DNA of 64,000 bases. Source: Linum tenue. Lineage: Eukaryota; Streptophyta; Magnoliopsida; Malpighiales; Linaceae. The notes under the pieces are model-generated. The model saw only the letters and a program-made list of their open reading frames with translations. It was not told the DNA's origin and made no database searches. Numbering within the stretch: the first letter of the stretch is position 1; every line of letters begins with the position of its first letter. Both the position numbers and the translations under genes were made by a program. Location of the stretch: assembly GCA_946122785.1 (NCBI GenBank), contig CAMGYJ010000008.1, positions 26,871,475-26,935,474 on the forward strand. The letters are read 5' to 3'. Positions 11,501 to 23,852 of the stretch are shown one piece after another.

Positions 11501-13433
11501 CTCCCATACTGGTCTCTTCCTCTCTTTTCAATGGATCTTTGGTTCATTGCACGATCCAACTCGCTATCTGTGGTGGGTGAGTTCTCCATTTTCAACGCTC
11601 AGCAAGGTAAATTAGATTATGTAGAACACATGTGAGAATAGGTTACTCTCAATAGGGTTTCATTTCCATCCAATATGTGCTAGCTTGCAATTGCTTTTAT
11701 GGATATTTCTGCCTCCGTGAATAAGAAATTCATGTTTCTCATTTCGATTCTCTTGGCCTACCCTTTAGGACAATACGTTTCTGGGGCGAAATTAATTTTG
11801 CTTCCTTTTGTTCTTTTATTTCATGTTGTTTACTTATTAATAATTTGCTATCTTGCTTTTCAAGTATAACAAGATTGTTGAACTCTTCGACTGAGTAGAA
11901 ATCTCTCTACTCATCCTCTATGAAAACAGGTGATAAAAAGGAAGGAGGTTGGATTTGAAGTTATTAATATCCCTATGCTTTTGGCTCTTCGATTGAAGTA
12001 TTTCTACACCAACTTCATTAGCACGACCCTTTTATGTTGCTCAGATAAGTACGACACACTGGCTAACATTCATTGCTGAAGTTTGAAATTTCTTTAGTTT
12101 GTTCTTATAGCATTCAATTTTCTGGCGCTTTGGATTTATTGGTCGAAATTAGTTGATAGAATCAGCACGTTAAGAACATTAATGGTCTGAGGACCTGGCA
12201 GCTTAGAACAACATGTTTTTTTGTTGTATATTTTGTTTTGATTTCCTTTCATAAATTTATACAATTTGAAATTTGATATTTTGAATGATGGTGCGAGGAC
12301 CTGGCAGGTCAGAATAAGATGTTGTTTGTCAATTTTAGAGAATATGATTGCTATCTCCAACTTAGAGGCTGTTTAGTTATCCTTTCTTTCTCCACTTTTT
12401 TTTTAATGGAATTTCATTTCCTTGCAGCTGCAGAAGGCTCGGATTTGAGAGGGTTTCCATTTGGACATTCATTTTCCTTTTGACTTTTGAAGATTTTGAG
12501 TCATCCATGCGTTTAACAATTTGATCGAAGTGATTGTGTGCATTTTGCAAGTAAAATTCTCCACTAGAAAAATAACTACATGAACTATGTATCCACCCAT
12601 TCTCTGCAGGATTGTCAGCTCGGCTTCTTACCTAGCTAGTTATTGTAGTTATGATTGCCTTTTGGGGATATATTGATTGGTGTTGCATGTTTTTCAGAAT
12701 GTATATTGATGATTTTGATTGGCAATTTTATCTTTATGCACGGTTATCTCTTAATAGTTCGGGTGGTTTAGCGCTTGAGTCAGAGGTTGATATAACTGAT
12801 TTGAACCGTTCAAATTGTATGAGTTTTCTTCTCTTTCCGTTGCCAAAACTTCCTTTTTGTTCATAACTCAAAGTGCTTTCCTCTTTTGTGTCATTCACTC
12901 CTTTGATGTATATCCAGGAATTGGAGGGTTTAGGGACAAGTGCGTTAAGAACTTCTTTCGCAGTGCATAGCCTGTTTTTCAAGCTTTATTTTTTTGTTTG
13001 GGTTGTTTTGATGATTGAGCAATGGCATAAGTCCTACGATTTATCAAACTTTGATTGTATTGTTGAACATTGTGATTCGATTCTTCATCAATGACCTTGC
13101 ATTTTGGTTTCCAGTTACTTCCATCCATAATCATCTTGGTTTGGTTTGGAGATAATAGAAATTAAGTTAATGATAAGGAATCTTACGACTAAATACTTCT
13201 CAAACCTTCTATTGTTACAATAAGAAATGTAAAAATTTATTCTAAAATATGAAAAATATATAAAATATTAAGTTAGGATGAGCATATCAACAAAAATAAA
13301 AATACGAATGAACCAATAATGAGTACCACAAGTATTACTTTCAAATCATGTATAATATATATAAATGATCCTTACTTAATTAAAATATAATACATTAATA
13401 AACATAAATAATATAAAATAAAATAAAATTAAT
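8567..13433. other. Gene-poor interval, possibly Helitron interior
   Basis: Long stretch with many T-rich tracts and short random ORFs, none of which I can assign. It holds a ~165-bp tandem duplication (9323-9650) and two separated copies of a 'gaggacctggcag' phrase (near 12189 and 12296). A Helitron 3' terminus closes it at 13460. I could not find the matching 5' end, so how much belongs to that element is unknown. Confidence 0.4.
9323..9650 (+). repeat. Diverged tandem duplication, unit about 165 bp
   Basis: Unit one (9323-9487) and unit two (9488-about 9650) share long phrases such as 'attcaagttattgaaaa' and 'atgttcttattttag', and both end in a 'gggtcta'/'aggtcca' stretch. They have drifted by many substitutions. 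Both copies happen to stay open in one frame (9281-9619), but the peptide resembles nothing I know. Confidence 0.75.
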
Positions 13434-13460
13434 CCGACCAACGGATCGGGTAAAAGCTAG
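13434..13460 (+). mobile_element. Helitron-type 3' terminus
   Basis: A short GC-rich hairpin (CCGA at 13434-13437 pairing with TCGG at 13446-13449) lies 11 bases before a terminal CTAG (13457-13460) followed by a host T. This is the standard Helitron 3' end: hairpin, then CTRR, inserted before T. Two similar termini occur at 21930 and 23880. The element body would lie to the left, and its 5' end is not identified. Confidence 0.65.
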
Positions 13461-14051
13461 TTAATATTAATAATTTATTAGTTATAGGTGTTTCTTTCTC
13501 TCTTCACTATATATAGCTGGGCTCTAAAGAATAAAAATACTTTATAGAAATAATACATTATTTATTAAATAATATAATATTAACGTTCTGTTCACGCTCT
13601 CATAATAGAACTACTGAAAAATCGACGTTTTGATGCTCTCGCTTCCGTTCCCGCTCCACGTTCTGATTACCTAAGTTTTGACATTCTTTATTTATGTTTT
13701 TAAATTTTTTATTTTCAAAATTAAATGTAAATATAAGATGTTAAGGGAAAATTTTCCATTTCGAATTTTTTATGATTTTATTGATGACATGACATGTTGA
13801 CTATTAGTTAATGGTGTTGACTACACAACTTGAAGATCAACCAATGAGTCAGACAGAAGTAGTCCAAATAGTATAAAGTTCGGAACCGAACGAATTTTTT
13901 AAGAAAATTCTAGCCAAATTAATTTATTAATATATAGTTCAGACCATAGGTATTAAGCGTAACATCTTGAATATTTTCTCGACAAGATATTGTCTGCTTT
14001 AGGCCCAGACCCTCACAGATTTTGTCTTGGTGACTTGGGGTGGATATTATG

Positions 14052-14145
14052 GTGACACACTTACACTTCTCTCTTTAATTTGTAGTATGCGTCAAACCAT
14101 CACAGATTTTATCTTGGTGACGCATACTACAAATTAAAGATTTAT
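14052..14145. repeat. Hairpin with two 27-bp patches identical to distant sites
   Basis: Positions 14073-14094 and 14118-14139 form a perfect 22-bp inverted repeat around a 23-base loop. In addition, 14052-14078 is identical to 27140-27166 (inside DUF295/F-box copy 1), and 14119-14145 is identical to 23953-23979 (just upstream of SRR1). The phrase 'atcacagatttt.tcttgg' recurs three times in the surroundings (near 14010, 14098 and 14161). The pattern looks like filler DNA made by template switching. Confidence 0.75.
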
Positions 14146-14940
14146 GTCTTGATGCATCAAACCATCACAGATTTTTTCTTGGCGACTTGGATGGATATTA
14201 TGGTGCTTTATGCATGAAGTGAGATTTGCCTGAAATATTATGTTAATTAGTAACGCTAAAAAACAAAAATCCTTCCTCCCAATACTATATGTACGTTCCC
14301 CGCGAGAACATACATAATTGTAGAATGCTAGCTCTCTGCGCAATTGAAGGAAGGGTTCCTTGGTCTTTTTAGATCAATTATTTTTCTACCTTGCATTCTC
14401 GCTTTTCGTGTTGCAGTTCGCTTCCCTTCTATTTGGTTCGTTCAACTCAACTACAATAAACATGAGCTTGGTCTCACGACACCTAGCCCACTAACTATCC
14501 ATTCAAATCTATACTATATTATGGCAATTCAAAAGTAATCTCTTGCCACATAAGTACTTGAAGCTTGAAGGATTCATAATTTGCTAAGTTGGACAACTTT
14601 TTTACAAACAAAAAAATTAGTTATTAATGTATTTATGGAGCTATCTCTCTCTTACTTAATATTTCTAATTCTTTTATCCATTTATTCTTTTTTTTGTTTT
14701 AAAAATAAGTTAAGTGTTGATAAACTTAACCAAACACACATAAATAATATTTGTTTTTGTCCAATAAACAAAATATAAATAAGAAAACAAAGAGTGACAT
14801 ATACCACATTTGTTTAAATAAAAAATATTTGATTAAACCTTATGAAGTAAATTTTCTCCTCATTTTTACTAAAATTGAATGATAATTTACATTTTAATGA
14901 AAAATTAAACAAACATACACATAAAAAATAATGTTTTAGA

Positions 14941-14986
14941 CTCTCCTCTTTTCTCTCTTTTCTCTCTCCTCTTTTCTCTCTTTTCT
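14941..14986 (+). repeat. 23-bp CT-rich tandem duplication in the LINE leader
   Basis: Two identical adjacent 23-bp units of pyrimidine-only sequence (CTCTCCTCTTTTCTCTC...) open the LINE. They may form part of the internal promoter or 5' UTR of this lineage. That role is inference. Confidence 0.85.
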
Positions 14987-15018
14987 CCAGCGATCTAGGG
15001 ATTTTGTTCCGGGCCTAG

Positions 15019-16245
15019 ATGGCGGCCTCGCCGTCGGGCTCGTCGCCGTCGGGCTCGTCGCCTACTGGCGAGGGTGTCTCTTGGGCTCAGTTGTTCGAGG
15101 TTTCCCCTGAGAATCGACTTCGTTTTCATCCGCCGGAGAAGGTGAAGGATGGATTCAGGCTTCCGAAGGAGGTCAAATAAAAGGGTGCGGAGAGGTGGAA
15201 GAACTCGTTGATTGGTCAGTTTGTGGGCAGTCGACCGGAGATTCCAGCTCTTCAGACATGGGCGAACAAGTTATGGGGGAGAGATGGGTTGGTGCGGGTC
15301 TCTCGATTTGGTACGAAGCTCATAGTTTTCCAGTTCCCATCGGCGGTATCTTGTGACTGGGTTTTCCGTTCAGGCCCCTGGCATCATAGAGGTAACCCTA
15401 TCTTCTTCAGGAAGTGGCACCCTGGTATTCAGCCTGTCATCCCCCGGGTAGAAACCCTTCCTATATGGGTGAAAATCTGGGGATTACCGTTGGAATATGT
15501 GGTGCAGGAAGGGTTGGAATGGGTGACTAGTACTCTGGGGAAGCCGCTTTGGATGGACCAGAAGACAAGAGTGGGTGGTCAATTGGGTTTTTCTCGAGCC
15601 TGTATCGAGATGAAGGCAGATTGTGAATTTCCGGCTCGTGTCAAGTTTTATCCAGATGATGATCCGGGATTTGAGGTGGGGATTGAGTATGGTAACTTGC
15701 CAAAAGTCTGTGCTAAGTGTGGTGTGTTTGAGCACTGTTGTGGAGGTGAGGGGGTGGAACCAGAGAAGGTTTGGAAGCCAAAGCAGGGTCAGCAGGCTGA
15801 TGGTACAGAGGCGCAGGAGGGGGTAGTCGATGAGATTTTTTGTGATGCGTTGACTGATGAGGAGGGAGCAGGAATTGAGGTTGCTAATCAGGTGGTTGGG
15901 GATTTAGATGTTGGAAATGTTGGGATTCAGGCACAGGGGATGGACTCTCCGCTAATTTTGGGTGACAAGGGCTCTCCGTCTTCTACAGTAAGTCCTTCTC
16001 TGAGCTTTGCAGCTGTGGTTCGAGGGTCTCCAAGCGAAGGAGATTCGAGGGCTAACGTTACAAAGCAGAAAGAGTCTCCTCCTCCGGATAACTCTGGGGT
16101 GCAGGGGAGATCTGATACACTTCCTCAAGAGCAGAAAGTTGGTGAGGGGAAGGGTAAGAAGATTTGGATTGAAGAGGCTCAGGCTGATTTTCAGGTGGTG
16201 AGAAGAGGGGGTAAGGGTGGAAAGGGGAAGAAGCGTAAATCATGA
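15019..16245 (+). pseudogene. LINE ORF1 (DUF4283-type), one premature stop
   Basis: From ATG at 15019 (MAASPSGSSPSG) the frame stays open to 16245 except for one TAA at 15178-15180. The DUF4283-like core is clear (RFGTKLIVFQFPS, GPWHHRGNPIFFRKWHPG, IWVKIWGLPLEY). The zinc knuckle is shortened: CAKCGVFEHC lacks the usual spacing after His. The tail is acidic then Lys-rich (KGGKGKKRKS). Its stop overlaps the ATG of ORF2 at 16242. The product would be an RNA-binding chaperone for retrotransposition if the stop were read through. Confidence 0.85.
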
Positions 16246-19200
16246 AGATGCTGACCTGGAACACTAGGGGGGTTTGTAGCAGATAGTAAATATACTGATA
16301 TAAGTAGGAAGATAAATAAGTATGGTGTTAGTATAGTAGCTATTCTAGAACCAAGAATAAGGAAGAAGGAGGAGGCTAAGTTTTTGAGTAAGCGGTTTAA
16401 GGAGTGGGATAGTAAGATTGTTTATAATTCTGATAACCTTGGGAAAATATGGTTGACATGGAAGAAGGAGGCTCCATTGAGGGTCCTGCATAGCTCTGAT
16501 CAGTTCATACATGTCTTGGTAAACTCTGTAGTACCTTACTTTGCCACTTTTGTTTATGCATCGAATGAGGAAAGAGACAGAAGGGTGTTATTTGAAGACC
16601 TGAGAAGAATTAAAGTAGTGGGGATGCCATGGATGATTTCTGGTGATTTCAATGTCATCAGGAACCCTGCAGAAACATCCACTGTTTCGAGCATGACTGC
16701 CCACATGAAAGAGTTTGATAGTTTGATACTGGAATTGGAAATGGAAGATCATCAGGCAACAGGGCCTTGGTTTACCTGGCTAAACAAGCAGGATGCCCGT
16801 CCTATTGCAAAGAAGTTGGATAGGGTTTTGGTCAATTTTGATTGGTTAGATAAGATTGCAGGTAGCACTGCTCATTTCCAAAAACCTGGAATTTCAGATC
16901 ATTGTCCCATTTTGGTGGAGACTGAAGCAATGCAAAAGTCACTACCAAAACCGTTCAAGTTTTTCAGGTTTTGGACTGCTCATCCAAAATTTGATCAGCT
17001 GCTGAAGGAGGCATGGGAGTCTGGAGTGTCTGGTCCTCCTATGATCAGGGTTTACAAGAAGCTTCGCATTCTGAAGAAATCACTTAGACAGCTCAACAGG
17101 GAAGAGTACTCGGAGTTAAGGGACAGGGTTAAGCAGAAGGAAATGGAATTGGAGGAGGTACAGGGTGTTGCTCTACATAACCCTTCCAGTGACATTTTTG
17201 AAAAAGAGGCTGGATTAGCTAAAGATTTTAGCATGTTGCTTCAGGCTGAGGAATCTTTCTTGAGACTCAAGTCTAGAGAGATCTGGCTTAAGAAGGGAGA
17301 TTCTAACTCTCCATTTTTTCATCGCTCCTTGAAAACAAGACAGAGGCGTAATACCATTACTATGCTGAAGGATGAAAATGGAAATAAGGTAACTGACTTG
17401 AAGCAGATGGGGGAAGTTGCAGAAGGTTTTTACAAAAAATTGTTGGGACAGAAGGATGAGGGGGTGAAAGCAGAGTCTGATGAGTTCTATACAGAGTTAA
17501 TCAGAAAGAGAGTTCCAATAGAGAATGATCTTTGTGCACCTGTTACCTCTGAAGAAATCAAAATGGTGGTCTTTGGAATGAATGGGGACAAGAGCCCTGG
17601 GCCAGATGGATACTCAGCTGCCTTTTTTCAACATGCTTGGCCGGTTATAGGAGACGAGGTAACTCTTGCTGTTAAGTCCTGTTTTCTTGAAAGTAGAATG
17701 CCAAGGGAGGTGAATGCAACTATCTTAGCCTTGATCCCTAAGATACAGAATCCTGATGAAATGCGTTTCTTTAGGCCAATCTCGTGTTGCAACACAGTTT
17801 ATAAGATTATTGCAAAAATTGTGGCTAATAGACTTAGAACTCAGCTCCCTCATTTGATTAGTCTGAATCAGACAGCCTTTATACAAGGAAGATCTATTGG
17901 GGATAATATCTTATTGGCCCATGAACTAGTGCATAAGTATGCACAAAAGAATGTTTCTCCAAGGTGTGCCCTGAAAATTGATTTAATGAAGGCATTCGAC
18001 TCAGTTGATTGGGACTTTATTTTCTCAGTTTTACAGCACATGGGTTTCCCTGATCAGTTTATAAGCTGGATTAAAATGTGTGTTGGAACCCCAATGCTCA
18101 GTGTAGGGTTGAATGGGGGACTAGTTGGGTATTTCTCTGCAAGTAAAGGGTTGAGGCAGGGATGCCCATTATCACCCTATCTGTTTGTGATTGCCATGGA
18201 AATCTTTACATGTCTGATTGATAGAGAGGCTAAGAAGGGGCATTTCCCTTTCCATCCTATGTGCAAAAAAGTGGGCCTGACCCATCTCTGTTTTGCTGAT
18301 GATTTGTTAGTGTTTTCGGATGGGTCAAATTATGGTTTTCAGAGACTTAATGAGATTCTAACAAGATTTAGGATGTTGTCTGGTCTGAAAGTGAATCCTA
18401 GCAAATGTGAATTATTCTTTGGGGGGATATCTGGATCTGAGCAGAAGGTTAGGGCAGATAGATATGGGTTTGCACTGGGTAGATTCCCTGTGAGGTATCT
18501 TGGGGTCCCTTTGTCCTCTGGAAAGCTTACAGTTGCTGCTTGTAGACCTCTTATTGACAAAATTGTAGCTCGGATCAATAGTTGGAAAACCAAGTTTCTC
18601 TCCTATGCTGGTAGAGTTGAATTGGTGAGTTCAGTCCTCTATAGCCTTCATCAATATTGGATGGCGGTTTTTCTCCTTCCCAAAGCAGTTATAAAAGAGG
18701 TAGAGAATATATGCAGCAACTTTCTTTGGGGTGTGGGTCAGAATGGGAGGGTCAGAGCAACAATAGGGTGGAAAAATTTGACTTTTCCAAAGAAGGAGGG
18801 AGGTTTAGGTCTGAGAGACCTAAGCACCTGGAACACAGCTTGTATCACAAGACACATCTGGCTCATTCTTATGCAACATGGATCATTATGGGTGGCTTGG
18901 ATTAGTTTGTATAAACTGAAAGGTCAGGGACTGTGGGAGTATGGTGGAGGTTCAGGGTCCTGGAACTGGAAAAGAATATTGAAAGCCAGGCATAAGGTTC
19001 AGGGGTATTTCCATCAGCAAGGGCAGCAGGTGTTTTGGGATCAGGAAAAGATGGAAAGATACTCTATCAAGAAGGTTTGGAATACTCTGAGACCTAGAAG
19101 ACAAGAGGTAGACTGGTATAGAATTTTGTGGCAGGGGGCTTCTATACCGAGGAATAGGTTTATTGCCTGGCTTATTCTTAATCAGGTAATCTCAACCAAG

Positions 19201-19575
19201 GAGAGGATGATCAAATGGGGCTACTCGGGCAACCTTGGCTGTGTTTTCTGTAATTGCCTTCTTGAAACATGTGACCACCTATTTGCAGAATGTGTCTTTT
19301 ACAGGGAGTTGAAGTTTAAATTGTATGGGAGAAGATATGCAGTCTCGTCCTCATTGAGCTGTGAGATAAGTTGGGTAAAGCTGAAGTTTGGATCTCAGTC
19401 GCCTGAAGCTCAAGCAGGTAGAGCGATGTGGCACAGTTTAATTAGCCAAATTTGGCGAGAGAGGTGTTGCAGGGTTTACACGGGTGTGTGCAGGGACAGA
19501 GATGGATTATGCAGGATTATTAGAGAGGAGACTTCTGTGATTTTTGGTAGTCAGGTAGTAGAATTACTTGTATAG
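16242..19575 (+). pseudogene. LINE ORF2: endonuclease, reverse transcriptase, zf-RVT
   Basis: ORF2 begins MKMLTWNTRG at 16242, overlapping the ORF1 stop by ATGA. A run of six G (about 16266-16271) shifts the frame by one. From there the reading frame is open to 19575, over 1,060 codons. Domains in order: apurinic-like endonuclease (SGDFNVI near 16640, GISDHCPI near 16893), RT (GDKSPGPDGYSAAFFQ near 17587, FRPISCCNTVYK, GLRQGCPLSPYLF near 18150, FADDLLVF near 18292) and a C-terminal zf-RVT zinc domain (CVFCNCLLETCDHLFAEC near 19240). RNase H is absent. Apart from the shift it looks intact. Confidence 0.92.
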
Positions 19576-19676
19576 GTTATTAAACTCTTTTTCTCCTAAC
19601 TAGTAAGGATGTTACTAGTACTTTCTTTTTGATAGAATGAGAAGATACCCGATTCATCAAAAAAAAAAATGTTTTA

Positions 19677-22505
19677 TCGATTAAACAAAATATATATGAA
19701 AAGAGAGAAAATAAATATTTGACATTCAATTACCTTTTAAAAATAAACTATATTAATTTATATTTTGTTGCAATGAAACACTCTCTTATTCGTAAATTAT
19801 ATGTCTATAAAACAAAACAAATATTATTTAGCAAAATGTCAAAGTATAATATTGATCAAGTAGTTATAGTTATTTATTTTAAAAATACTTCTTATTCATT
19901 CAGATCATATTATACCTTAAACTCCTCAAATTAAGAGGAATCGCATGTGCAATAATTTTATAATGTGTCCTAAGTTGACATTAATAATATTTTCTCTATA
20001 TCATGTTGATTGACCAAGCTCTATTCAACTTCTAAGTCGTATGCTAAGAAATTTTTTTTAGACTTGGAGTTATCCTCGACGATTATAAATCAAAATTTTC
20101 AAAATGACTTAAGTATGATTGTTGACGAACGTTAACTTCATACCCTAGGATGAGACACAAGATTCCTTGAAAAATAACATATGTGGAGGTTAGAGAATCT
20201 TTGTTGAGAATCTACGATAAATATCACGTATCATCAACTACTAACCTAGGCATTTACCAAATAAAGGTTGACGATTTTTTGTAAGATAGTCAATTGGGAT
20301 AAACATATTTATCCAGCAATCAAATATCTTTATCCAATAATCTCAACTCTCAAAATTGGTTGCCAGTTCATCCAAACTCGAGAAAAACGAATTGATATAT
20401 GTTGTATAAGATAATAACTTAATGCAAATAATCAAATGAAATCCACCGATATTGTTCAAATGATACGACATTTTAAATGCACTTGAAATTTGTGTCTATT
20501 GTAGACTCTTTATCTATTATTAATACAGAAGTGATAAAATCTTTGAAAATTACACATTCAACGACCATGTTAAGACCAAAATCCTCGATAGTGTGTGTGA
20601 GTGTCTTTGTTTGAGATTCTAAGCCAACATTAACAATGACCACGGGTGGAGGTTTCGTCTAAACTTCAAAAATTAACAATTGATACATATTGTATTATTG
20701 TATAATATACCAAATTTAAGTATCTTGATAAAAAAACTAAGATCCAAAATGGAAATGAGTCGAGATTAGAGAATTTAATCATCATGAGGGCTACTGTGTG
20801 TGTCAAGTTTGAATATGAATGAATAAATTGATCCAATAATGAAGTATCTTTATTAAGAATTTCTCACTAAAAAATCCTAATCTTTACACCATTGGTCGAA
20901 AGTTCGTCCAAACTCGAGGATAATGAATGTGTATTGAATTTCCAAAGGACCTAAAATCTCAATCCCTTTCGGGGGGGCTAAATATCTCTAATCACAACCA
21001 TAGGTGCCAAAAAAGAATGAAAATAAGCCCAAAAAAATCAAAAAATAACATAACCTCTGATATGATGAACAGAATAAAACCATAGCGAGCTATGATCCTG
21101 TCATTCCTACCCTTTTATTCTCCATAAATGGGGCGACGGGAGAGGATAAGAAATAAATAGTAGGATCTTAGGATTTTCCTCTTTATATATTACATATCGA
21201 ACGATAGACAACCCCAATGGTTGTCTCATGTTATGGGGGTAAAATCGAGATCTCTATCCCGAGGGTGGGAGATAGTCAAGTAGCACTTATAATATGAGTA
21301 TTAGGGGAGATAAGATAGGTCTAACAAAGTATCTTGATAATTTTGAGTCTACTATACACACACACACACACATATATATACATATAAATAATATCAAGGT
21401 ATACTATACTTTTGATTTTACTCAAGATACGATAGAAGATAGGTATGACAAAGTATGTGCATAAATTAGAAGTTAGAGAATTAGGGATTGGAGTTCACCT
21501 ATTAGAGGTTAGGGTATAGAATCATTTGCTCTAAAAAACTCCGGTTAATTCTGGGTCTAAATAGTAAAACTCTATGGTCGTATGGTAGTGTGAACGCAAG
21601 AGTATAGCGTACTCCTGGCGCACGCTAGCTTGAATTATATGTCTGTGTGGTTTAGGCTGGCGTACGCTAAATATTAGTGTTTTGGTTGACAAATTTTGAT
21701 ATAAGTTCTAAATGAGACGTGACAGCGACATAATTTATGATTAAAAAACCGAAGCATCAGAAGTGAGTGTACTATATATTGAAAATGTTCAATATAGACA
21801 TACTACAAACTCTGTTATGAATCAACACAAAATATTTAGAAGATCCAAAATGATTTAAACATATAAATAAGTTAATTCATATAAATTATATAATAACTCT
21901 CTCCGGCCAACGTGCCGGGTAAAAAGCTAGTACATTAAAAACAAATTCATAAATTAAAAAAATAATGATTGTTAAAGGAAAGTTCCAAGTATTGATTCAT
22001 AATCCAATTCCCAAACATGAGGCTTTATCACGTGTGTTTCACGACATCGTGACTGCAGTTTTAGTTACATACAAATTATTAGAGTTCTAACCTTTAGTAG
22101 ATTTGTTGGATAAGATTTATCAATAAAAGTTTGGAAATATTATTTTATCATTATAATTATTATTCATTCATGAATGTAAAACAACTTGACTTTGGAAATA
22201 CTATCATTCACATGTAGGACACACTTAAAAATACTATTGATTCCGAATTGTGAAATTTATTCTATAGGATAGGATACATACAAGTTAAATGTCATTCAAA
22301 CGATTGGTTAATTAATGAATCGGCAATTTTGAAGATGCGATGAAATCATGTCATTTTACTTGCACTAAAATGGTATTTCAAATACTATTTAAATTTTGCT
22401 TTCAATAAAATGTAAGAGAAGAAGTGAGAGTATGCTAATGATGGATAGAGATGGTGTATTTGATAGGAGAGATAATCTTGGAACCCAATATAGATTAGGA
22501 CTTTA
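19677..22505. other. Gene-poor AT-rich interval
   Basis: No gene found. The part up to 21930 is assigned to the probable Helitron. The phrase 'tccaaactcgag' with similar surroundings recurs near 20371 and 20912, suggesting an old duplication. A (CA)n/(TA)n microsatellite sits at about 21355-21390. The segment around 20940-21300 differs in texture from its surroundings (G runs, 'tatcccgagggtggg') and might be of organellar origin, but I could not recognise it. Confidence 0.4.
21355..21390. repeat. CA/TA microsatellite
   Basis: A run of CA dinucleotides passes into TA dinucleotides and then CATATAAATA. It is a simple sequence repeat inside the probable Helitron, of the kind that is often polymorphic. 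Confidence 0.85.
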
Positions 22506-22531
22506 CTACGGTGACATGCATGTCACCGTAG
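22506..22531. repeat. 26-bp perfect palindrome
   Basis: CTACGGTGACATG is followed immediately by its reverse complement with no spacer, centred on 22518/22519. Perfect palindromes of this length are rare by chance. It lies between two Helitron 3' termini in otherwise repeat-poor DNA. It might be a head-to-head joint of two element ends. Confidence 0.9.
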
Positions 22532-23852
22532 GCACACCCTATAGATTAATAGAGAGATACCAATAAAGAAGAATTGGCCAAAATTAAGAAGACAAATAAA
22601 CTCTATGCGATAAAAGGATGAACTAAGATGGATAGTGAGTGACATGTTATTCATTTACTGATGGAGGTTCAAATCACAAGATGGATAGAGACTAGGTGAA
22701 TTGAGAGTGTTTTGAAGAAAATTGATAGAAATGAAGGGAGATGAATTACACATTAGAGTTTGGGGGCAAGAAGGATGGTTAATAATAAGATAAATTATCG
22801 GAAAACATTCTTGCCATAAAGAATAATAATAACTAACTAATACTTCATCAATCCATCCCATTTGAAAGATTCTTTCCCTTAAGAATTAACATGATTTTGT
22901 ATGAATTCTTCCTATACTTGGCTCAACCACACGTTCACTTCCAATTCACTCCAACTGCAACAATCTGAACGGAAAATTTCCAATTGACGTTGCAAACAAC
23001 CAAAAGGAAGTTGCATCGTCATTCTCGATCGGAGACCATGCTGCTTCTTTGGCAGCGAAATATCCTCCAAAGCTTCCAATTATATACAATTTGATGAGAA
23101 AGCGGATCTTCGAATATGAGTTTGATTAATATAAAGATAGGATTAGAGGAGATTTAGGCATAAAAAGGCAAAAGAAAAAAAGAAAAAAAAAACTGATGAG
23201 GAAGAATTGTAGCTCAATTGAGACTACATAATTCAAGGGGATTGATAGAAATCCAGAGAGATATAGAATAAAATTAGGGTTTAGAGAGGACAAAATTAAG
23301 AGGATTAGAGAGGAAGAATAATAATAGACTTGAGATAATTGATTCAGTAAATTTTCTATTTATTCTTTAATAATGTAACCGAATGAAGTACAAATATATA
23401 GAAAAATACAAAAGAAACTTTTTGGACTCAGACTTGGCAGCCAAAAATGAAAATAACATCCATATAATTTATCCCATGGCTACCTCTCTAAATAAATTCA
23501 TTTTCCAAGAATAACTAATTAGTCATTTACCATAGTCAGATAATAAAGACAATGATAATGTGGAGAAGACGGAAGAGAATATTTGATGATAAAGATAGAG
23601 GTTTCGATGATGAAATTGAAAGGAATGTTATTAGTGGGTGTGAAGATGTTGTTTAGTTGATGAATCAGTTGCGATATGTGATAATTTTATGTAAATCCCA
23701 TTTGAATTTTTCAGTTAAATAGTTTGGATTCTTTTATAATACAAAAAATGTCCCAAACTTGGTACAATTGTAATTGTTGGCAGATAGTTTAATAAATCCA
23801 AAGGTGATCCTACCGATGAACCAACCAAATTTATATTATTGAACAAATTAAT
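22532..23852. other. Gene-poor interval before a Helitron terminus
   Basis: No ORF I can assign. The short stretch 22890-23080 is richer in GC and codon-like, so it may be a captured exon fragment, but I do not recognise it. Several GA-rich patches occur between 23160 and 23340. Confidence 0.4.

Larger units (their letters stand above)
14939..19667 (+). mobile_element. Nearly full-length L1-type LINE with poly(A) tail and TSD
   Basis: About 4.7 kb with 5' leader, ORF1 and ORF2, ending in an A-tract (about 19659-19669). Target duplication AATGTTTTA is found at 14930-14938 and again at 19668-19676. The leader contains a perfect 23-bp tandem duplication of a CT-rich unit (14941-14963 and 14964-14986). 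Only two coding lesions are obvious: one stop in ORF1 and a one-base shift near the start of ORF2. This makes it the youngest-looking LINE here. It carries no RNase H domain, unlike the LINEs at 43-49.7 kb and 60-64 kb, so it belongs to a different lineage. Confidence 0.9.
14508..21930 (+). mobile_element. Probable Helitron, with a LINE nested inside
   Basis: The left end (14508) reads TCTATACTATATTATG, a canonical plant Helitron 5' end, preceded by A. The right end has a hairpin (CCGGC at 21903-21907 with GCCGG at 21914-21918) 12 bases before terminal CTAG at 21927-21930, followed by T. A-to-T insertion without target duplication is what Helitrons show. Removing the nested LINE (14939-19667) leaves about 2.7 kb without RepHel coding, so it is non-autonomous. 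Pairing this 5' end with the 3' end at 21930 rather than the one at 23880 is inference. Confidence 0.6.

Noticed and set aside
20940..21300. Possible organellar DNA insertion
   Set aside because: The texture differs from its surroundings, but I could not recognise any chloroplast or mitochondrial gene in it. A search against organelle genomes would decide.
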